From Hyphomonas sp. (GTDB lineage: Bacteria; Pseudomonadota; Alphaproteobacteria; Caulobacterales; Hyphomonadaceae), in NCBI RefSeq assembly GCF_017792385.1, contig NZ_CP051230.1, forward strand, positions 2,356,001 to 2,420,000: a stretch of DNA of 64,000 nt, read 5' to 3'. Each line of letters begins with the position of its first letter. Position 1 is the first letter of the stretch. Both the position numbers and the translations under genes were made by a program. Below, in pieces: positions 59,484-64,000 of this stretch. A model generated the notes under the pieces. The model had not been told where the DNA came from. It did no database searches and worked only from the letters and a program-made list of their open reading frames with translations.

Positions 59484-60098
59484 ATGACTGATATTCAAAT
59501 TTCGAAAGTCGCCGCCAAACGGGAGAGTCGGCTCTCCGAAATCCTGGACTGCGCAGAACTGCATTTCGTGGAAAAGGGCTTCCACGGCGCGGGCATTTCC
59601 GGAATTGCCAAGGAATGCGGCATCAGCGTGGGCCATCTGTATCATTATTTCAGTTCCAAGGACATGCTGGTCGAGGCCGTGGTGGAGCGTGAATTGACCC
59701 GTCAGCAGGAACGGCTTGCAGATTTCCAGGCGCTGGATGACACCGAGATCCGTGATCAACTCATCCCGATGGTTCTGGAAACGATCACCAAGCACCAGGA
59801 CCCTTTCCGGACCGTGTTGAACTTCGAAATCCTGGCGGAGGCCCAGCGCAATCCGTCCGTGGCCAGCATTCTCCACAGGTTCGACCAGAATATCCGCACC
59901 GAGTTCTGCAAGGTTCTGGAGCGGGCCGGAATCCCGTCTCCCATGTTGCGCACAGAAATGCTGTTCACCTTCTTCTCGGGCATTCCGGCAAGGTCGCTTC
60001 GGCATCCCGAACAAGAGCGGGCCCAGTTCCTTGACCTGATGAAGCCGATCATCAGCAGCATGCTCAGCGATGAAGACTGCGGTGTCGACATGGAGTAG
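59484..60098 (+). CDS. TetR-family repressor of the RND efflux operon
   Basis: A 204-residue regulator with HTH at about residues 12-60 (RLSEILDCAELHFVEKGFHGAG, SGIAKECGISVGHLYHYFSSKD) and a C-terminal ligand domain. ATG 59484 is the second in-frame start; the upstream one (59427) would lie inside the operator. Divergent from the MFP-RND-OMF operon and presumably its ligand-responsive repressor. Confidence 0.86.
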   Translation: MTDIQISKVAAKRESRLSEILDCAELHFVEKGFHGAGISGIAKECGISVGHLYHYFSSKDMLVEAVVERELTRQQERLADFQALDDTEIRDQLIPMVLETITKHQDPFRTVLNFEILAEAQRNPSVASILHRFDQNIRTEFCKVLERAGIPSPMLRTEMLFTFFSGIPARSLRHPEQERAQFLDLMKPIISSMLSDEDCGVDME

Positions 60099-60117
60099 GC
60101 GCCACTCCCCACCGATA

Positions 60118-60810
60118 TCACGGCGCATCATCCATGAATACCTGAAGCCTTGCGCGCAGGCGATCGCGGCCTGCGGCTGTGACAGTAGCCAGGCGCACGG
60201 CCCGCGCATCATTTTCGGGGTCTGTTACGGGCAGTTCGAACCTGAGGGCGTCATAGGCTGCACGGCTGTCGCAATAGGCGGCATGGCTGGCATAGATCGC
60301 GCGCGAGACAGGATCGGGAAACAGCATGCTGGAGCGGAACCGCCGCGCTGCACCACAACGCAAGGCATCGAGGTTGCGATAGACTTCGAAATGTATGTGC
60401 GGGGGCCGCCCGCGATACGTGCCGGGATAGATCGTCCGGAACCGCACCCGGCCCTGGCCGTCAGTGATGCCGACGCCGCGCAGATAGTTGCGGTGGGGCA
60501 GATTGAATACGGAGTATTGTCCCGCAGCATCAGCATGCCAGACATAGATGGCACGTCCGGCCATGGCGCGACCGGGATGGTGAATGTCATGAAACGAAAG
60601 ATGCAGGTCCATCGGTACGCCATGGGCTGCGCCGGACACATTGTTGAAGCCTGTCGTGATATCGGATCGGGTCAGGCCTGCGCCTTCCCATAGGCGCGCA
60701 AGCCCGGGGCCGGGCTGCAGGACCCGGTCATGTGGGAAGGGGTGCGGCGCGTTCGCCGCGCTGGGCAAGGCGTCAGCACGAGTGAGCGCAAACCGTCCCG
60801 TGTTCATCAT
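60118..60810 (-). CDS. Intradiol ring-cleavage dioxygenase-like protein
   Basis: A 230-residue member of the protocatechuate 3,4-/catechol 1,2-dioxygenase fold. Fe(III) ligand candidates are Y99 (WHADAAGQYS), Y132 (PGTYRGR) and H138/H140 (PPHIHFEVY), all present, and NYLRGVGITDGQGRVRF is the family core. It is translationally coupled to the upstream EF-hand gene by an ATGA overlap. No other beta-ketoadipate genes are adjacent, so the substrate is open. Confidence 0.85.
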   Translation of the reverse strand: MMNTGRFALTRADALPSAANAPHPFPHDRVLQPGPGLARLWEGAGLTRSDITTGFNNVSGAAHGVPMDLHLSFHDIHHPGRAMAGRAIYVWHADAAGQYSVFNLPHRNYLRGVGITDGQGRVRFRTIYPGTYRGRPPHIHFEVYRNLDALRCGAARRFRSSMLFPDPVSRAIYASHAAYCDSRAAYDALRFELPVTDPENDARAVRLATVTAAGRDRLRARLQVFMDDAP

Positions 60811-61574
60811 TGCCGCCCGCGTGGCGGTGGACCGCCCCGATTGCCGCGGCCGGAATCCGGTGCGGCGCGGGTCATGTCGGGCATTGGGGCGGCAAGTAGT
60901 TCGGCACGCGTGACACGATCATCCTGATCCCTGTCGATTGTGTCGAACGTGTCGGTCAGGCGGCGACGAAACTCGATCTCCGTAATCGTACCATCCAGAT
61001 TGCTGTCGAAGGCGACCGGAGTCGGCAGGGCGCTCGGGCTGCCCAAAACCTCTTCGGACCATGCCGACATGCGAATAACCGTAACAGGTGCGCCGTCGGT
61101 CTCTGCAAGCCTGCGCCACTCGTCCGTGATTCCGATATCAAGCTCAGCGCGTGACAGGATGTGATCATGGTTGCCATCCATGCCCGCGAACAGAAGTGCC
61201 ACCGGCGGCGCCGACAGGGCTTGCGTGCGGGCGGGTCGATCCGTGCCGCGGGATGGGGGCTTGCCCGGACGGGACGGGGAAGAGGCGCAAGCTGAAACCA
61301 TGATGGCGGCCAGTGCCAGGACGGTGGCAGATCGCCGGTATGTCGGCGCTGGGTTTGCCGGCTGGCGGAAAGGGGTGAGGGAGGCGTCTGGGGGTGAGAC
61401 GTGGGGGGACGACGCCTCCCTCTTATCGCACTGGTTCTTGCATCCTAAGGGAGGTTCAAGTTGAAGAGAGCGGACGGGGACTGTCCACGCCAATGCGATA
61501 TTCTGGTTCGGTCGACGGGTAATGCGACCGCGAGCCTTGATTCCGGAAATGGGGGAGGAGGCTTTTTTCTGCAC
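60807..61574 (-). CDS. EF-hand (calsymin-like) protein, start uncertain
   Basis: A frame with three EF-hand calcium loops: DGNHDHILSRAEL, DSNLDGTITEIEF and DRDQDDRVTRAEL, followed by a Gly/Pro-rich tail. A lipoprotein-like stretch (SATVLALAAIMVSACASS) suggests export, but there is no ATG, GTG or TTG shortly before it. The nearest in-frame start lies about 75 residues upstream in sequence that does not look like a signal peptide. The N-terminus is therefore unresolved (unusual start codon or a sequence change). Coupled to the intradiol dioxygenase. Confidence 0.7.
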   Translation of the reverse strand: MQKKASSPISGIKARGRITRRPNQNIALAWTVPVRSLQLEPPLGCKNQCDKREASSPHVSPPDASLTPFRQPANPAPTYRRSATVLALAAIMVSACASSPSRPGKPPSRGTDRPARTQALSAPPVALLFAGMDGNHDHILSRAELDIGITDEWRRLAETDGAPVTVIRMSAWSEEVLGSPSALPTPVAFDSNLDGTITEIEFRRRLTDTFDTIDRDQDDRVTRAELLAAPMPDMTRAAPDSGRGNRGGPPPRGRQ

Positions 61575-61878
61575 GGTGATCTTCCGTTTGAGTGGTCAGG
61601 TCAGGCGGGTTGCTTGCCTTCGTCGATGTCTGGAAGATGCCGGAGGGATGTTGGGAGGATTTGCCGTCCTGCAGAAAAAAGGTGTCAATTTGTGTCACCC
61701 TGCAACATGGCATTACAGGTTTGAAAGAATTTGGAATTTCGTGACGGGCTGTCTCAGGGAATTTGATGTGAATTCAACTGTAAAATCGGTTGTGAGCCAC
61801 AGTCGCGACAAATCTGGGCAACAAGTTTATCCTATTTGTAATGCTCACATGGGCACCTGAGACCAAGGAGAGGCGGCG
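61575..61878. other. AT-richer intergenic region, about 304 bp
   Basis: Divergent gap between the EF-hand gene and the response-regulator gene. Open frames crossing it have no ribosome binding site or family features. The last ~170 bp are noticeably AT-richer than their surroundings, which fits a promoter, but no operator was recognised. CCAAGGAGAGG lies just before the response-regulator ATG. Confidence 0.5.
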
Positions 61879-62613
61879 ATGCCTGAGATGGTGAATGCAT
61901 CACAGGAACACATACTGGTCATCGATGATGACCGGGATATCCGGGAGGATCTGAAATCCTATCTCGGCGACAATGGTTTTCGGGTGTCCACCGCAGAAAA
62001 TGCCGCTGCCGCCCGACGCGCCATTCACACTGAGGAGCCTGACCTGATCCTGCTGGACGTGATGATGCCGGGAGAGGATGGTGTCAGCCTGTGCCGGTCC
62101 ATTGTGCGCCTGACAACCATTCCGATTGTTTTCATCAGTGCGAGAACTGATGAGATCGACCGGATTGTCGGTCTGGAGGTTGGCGCGGATGACTATGTCT
62201 GCAAGCCATTCAATCCGAGGGAATTGCTGGCCCGGATCCGGTCCGTCCTTCGCCGAACCAACGGGCATGACCGGCAGATGACGCCCGAAAAGACGCGTTA
62301 CTTCGAGTTCGACCGCTGGACGCTGGACACCGCGAAACGCACAATGACGCGCGATGACGGAGTCGTCGTTTCATTGAGCTCCGGCGAGTTCCAGTTGTTG
62401 ACCATATTCATCGCCCGTCCGCAGATCGTGCTGTCCCGTGAACGTATTGTTGAACTGTCCCATGCCGAAGGCGCAGATGTGTTTGATCGAAGTGTCGATA
62501 GCCAGGTGAGCCGGTTTCGCAAGAAGATCGAGCGGGATCCGAAGAACCCGGAAATCATCCAGACCGTCTGGGGCGGCGGATATGTGTTCGCGGCGGACGT
62601 CAAGAAACTCTGA
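61879..62613 (+). CDS. OmpR/PhoB-family response regulator
   Basis: A 244-residue two-component regulator. The receiver has the acidic pocket in IDDDRD, phospho-acceptor D60 (LLLDVMMPGEDG) and K109 (DDYVCKPFNP). The C-terminal winged helix has GEFQLLTIFIARP and VDSQVSRFRKKIERDPKNPEIIQTVWGGGYVF. AAGGAGAGG precedes the ATG. The stop overlaps the kinase start, so the pair is co-translated. The regulated genes are not evident from sequence. Confidence 0.92.
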   Translation: MPEMVNASQEHILVIDDDRDIREDLKSYLGDNGFRVSTAENAAAARRAIHTEEPDLILLDVMMPGEDGVSLCRSIVRLTTIPIVFISARTDEIDRIVGLEVGADDYVCKPFNPRELLARIRSVLRRTNGHDRQMTPEKTRYFEFDRWTLDTAKRTMTRDDGVVVSLSSGEFQLLTIFIARPQIVLSRERIVELSHAEGADVFDRSVDSQVSRFRKKIERDPKNPEIIQTVWGGGYVFAADVKKL

Positions 62614-64000
62614 TGTTGAAATGGTTTGATACCCTCCTGACCCGGATTGTCATCCTGGTGGCTGCAGCGGTCCTGTCGACCTTCGTGCTGGTCTATTTCA
62701 TCGTCCAGTTCCAGATGTCGGCGCAGAATGACGAGCCGCGCAGTGCGATCAGCGTCGCCCTCACAGCCTTGCTGGAAGCCAAGTCGATGGATTGGCCCGA
62801 CACACTGTCATCGGAAGACCGCAAGCGTCTGAAGGTGGCGGAATATGCGATATCTCCGAATGCGCTGGCTGCCTCTGGTGCCGGGCCGATCGGAGATCGA
62901 TTGCTGGACCGGCTCGATCTGCCCGCATCGACGCCGGTCAGGCTGTCTCTGAATGGCCGTGATGACAAAGTGGACGACGAGATGGGTGGGCGGCGTCCCG
63001 TGCCGGGAGACCTCTGGCCGGGGACGGACTTGGCTGGGCCACCCGGCGGTCGCGGCAAAGGTGGCCGTCCGGGCTTTAAGCCGCCGCAATCCGTGACCGT
63101 CTCCATTGCCATTGCCGAGGACCGCTGGGTGAATTTGCGGACCGAGGACATCCGGCCCAGCCAGCCGCGCCCGGGCCTGTTGCCGATGATTGTTCTGGTC
63201 GGCCTGATGGTGGGGATTGGAATCTGGGCGGCCCTCAATGCCATCAATCCGCTGCGCCAGATGGCGCGTGCCGCGGATACGCTGGCGGCCGACTACAAGC
63301 ACGCGCCCCTGCACGAAGAGGGCCCGTCTGACGTGAAGGACGCCCTGCGCGCGTTCAACAGGATGGGGCAGCGCCTCGAAACCGTCGTGTCGGGCCAGCG
63401 TCAATTGCTCGCCGCCATCGGGCACGACCTCCGCACGCCCATCACGTCGCTGAAGCTGAAGGTCGAGATGCTGGCCGATGCCGGAGAGCGGGAACGCATG
63501 AGCCGGGCGCTGGCAGAACTCGAACGCATCACCGAGGCGGCGCTCAGCGCGGCAACGGCGGGACAGTCAAGCGAACCATTCCAGCCGCTCGACATACATT
63601 CGCTGGTTGACAGCCTGGTCGAGGATCTGACGGATCTGGGGCAGGATGTCAGGTTCGATGAGACTGATGTGCGGCCAATCGTGTTGGGGCGTTCTGATGA
63701 ATTGACGCGTGCCTTGCGCAATATCATCGAGAACGCTGTTCGGTATGGAGACCGTGCGACGGTGAGCCTGGCGCAGGCTCAAGGCAAGGCGGTGATCACG
63801 GTTCGGGATGAAGGCCCCGGTATTCCGGAAGAAGCCCAGGCCAGAGTGTTCGAGCCATTGGTGCGCCTTGAGGAATCCCGCAATCGCGAAACCGGCGGCC
63901 ATGGTCTCGGGCTCCACATTGCGAAAACCCTGATCGAAGCCCATAGCGGCGGGATCGCGCTGAAGAATGGTGCATCGACTGGATTGGAAGTCCTGATATC
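62613..64000 (+). CDS. Sensor histidine kinase (partial at window end)
   Basis: The frame is open to the end of the window, giving 462 residues. It has two membrane helices (~11-31 and ~189-210) flanking a periplasmic region with a Gly/Pro-rich insert, a HAMP-like linker (NAINPLRQMARAADTLA), H-box with H271 (AAIGHDLRTPITSLK), N-box (RNIIENAVRYG) and G-boxes (DEGPGIPEE, GGHGLGLHIAKTL). ATG 62613 overlaps the response-regulator stop (TGATG). Probably only a few residues are missing. Confidence 0.9.
   Translation, partial: MLKWFDTLLTRIVILVAAAVLSTFVLVYFIVQFQMSAQNDEPRSAISVALTALLEAKSMDWPDTLSSEDRKRLKVAEYAISPNALAASGAGPIGDRLLDRLDLPASTPVRLSLNGRDDKVDDEMGGRRPVPGDLWPGTDLAGPPGGRGKGGRPGFKPPQSVTVSIAIAEDRWVNLRTEDIRPSQPRPGLLPMIVLVGLMVGIGIWAALNAINPLRQMARAADTLAADYKHAPLHEEGPSDVKDALRAFNRMGQRLETVVSGQRQLLAAIGHDLRTPITSLKLKVEMLADAGERERMSRALAELERITEAALSAATAGQSSEPFQPLDIHSLVDSLVEDLTDLGQDVRFDETDVRPIVLGRSDELTRALRNIIENAVRYGDRATVSLAQAQGKAVITVRDEGPGIPEEAQARVFEPLVRLEESRNRETGGHGLGLHIAKTLIEAHSGGIALKNGASTGLEVLI

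Noticed and set aside
1..64000. CRISPR arrays, tRNA/rRNA genes, insertion sequences or prophage
   Set aside because: No regularly spaced repeats, RNA-gene signatures, transposase or integrase frames, or terminal inverted repeats were recognised on reading both strands.

Overview
The window is GC-rich, densely coded DNA from a Gram-negative bacterium, most likely an alphaproteobacterium. A perfect GTTC-N7-GTTC LexA box sits in front of an imuA-imuB-dnaE2 mutagenesis cassette. There are two TonB-dependent receptors, a GH115 alpha-glucuronidase preceded by an xylose-type LacI-family operator, an RND efflux pump and a two-partner-secretion exoprotein. A marine Hyphomonadaceae/Maricaulales-like or sphingomonad-like host would fit, but that placement is inference. 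No tRNA, rRNA, CRISPR array or insertion sequence was seen.

Layout. 1-699: 5' end of a secreted haemagglutinin-type exoprotein. 1302-27471: a large catabolic island holding an M20 hydrolase, three MFS transporters, an SBF-like transporter, an extradiol (LigB/DODA) dioxygenase, an acetamidase/formamidase, a single polypeptide joining an AraC regulator to a second acetamidase, a Rieske oxygenase with a separate [2Fe-2S] ferredoxin, a second AraC regulator, a VOC protein, a ribokinase-family kinase, an SDR, two TauD-type dioxygenases, RutA-like and RutB-like enzymes, a TonB receptor, and two Tat-exported oxidoreductase/PLP enzymes beside a TetR regulator. Together these suggest import, oxidation, ring opening and amide hydrolysis of a nitrogen-containing ring compound, possibly a riboside. 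The actual substrate is unknown.

27675-35480: a putative second-messenger module. It holds a class III nucleotide cyclase fused to AAA and TPR domains, a Crp-type regulator with intact cAMP-binding and TGTGA-reading residues, and a perfect TGTGA-N6-TCACA site. The site lies upstream of a giant 1370-residue protein that joins a DyP-type peroxidase to a P450-like C-terminal domain. 35787-43744: GH115, a siderophore-type TonB receptor with a small membrane protein and a PepSY protein, and a VOC protein.

43827-49430: dnaE2, imuB and imuA (SOS mutagenesis) on the minus strand. 49592-52364: pabB-pabA-pabC for p-aminobenzoate. 52361-53476: alanine dehydrogenase. 53623-60098: a tripartite RND pump with a divergent TetR repressor. 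60118-61574: an intradiol dioxygenase and an EF-hand protein. 61879-64000: an OmpR-type response regulator and its histidine kinase, cut by the window end.

The most unusual items are the AraC-acetamidase fusion inside the island and the DyP-P450 fusion inside an apparent cAMP/Crp circuit.
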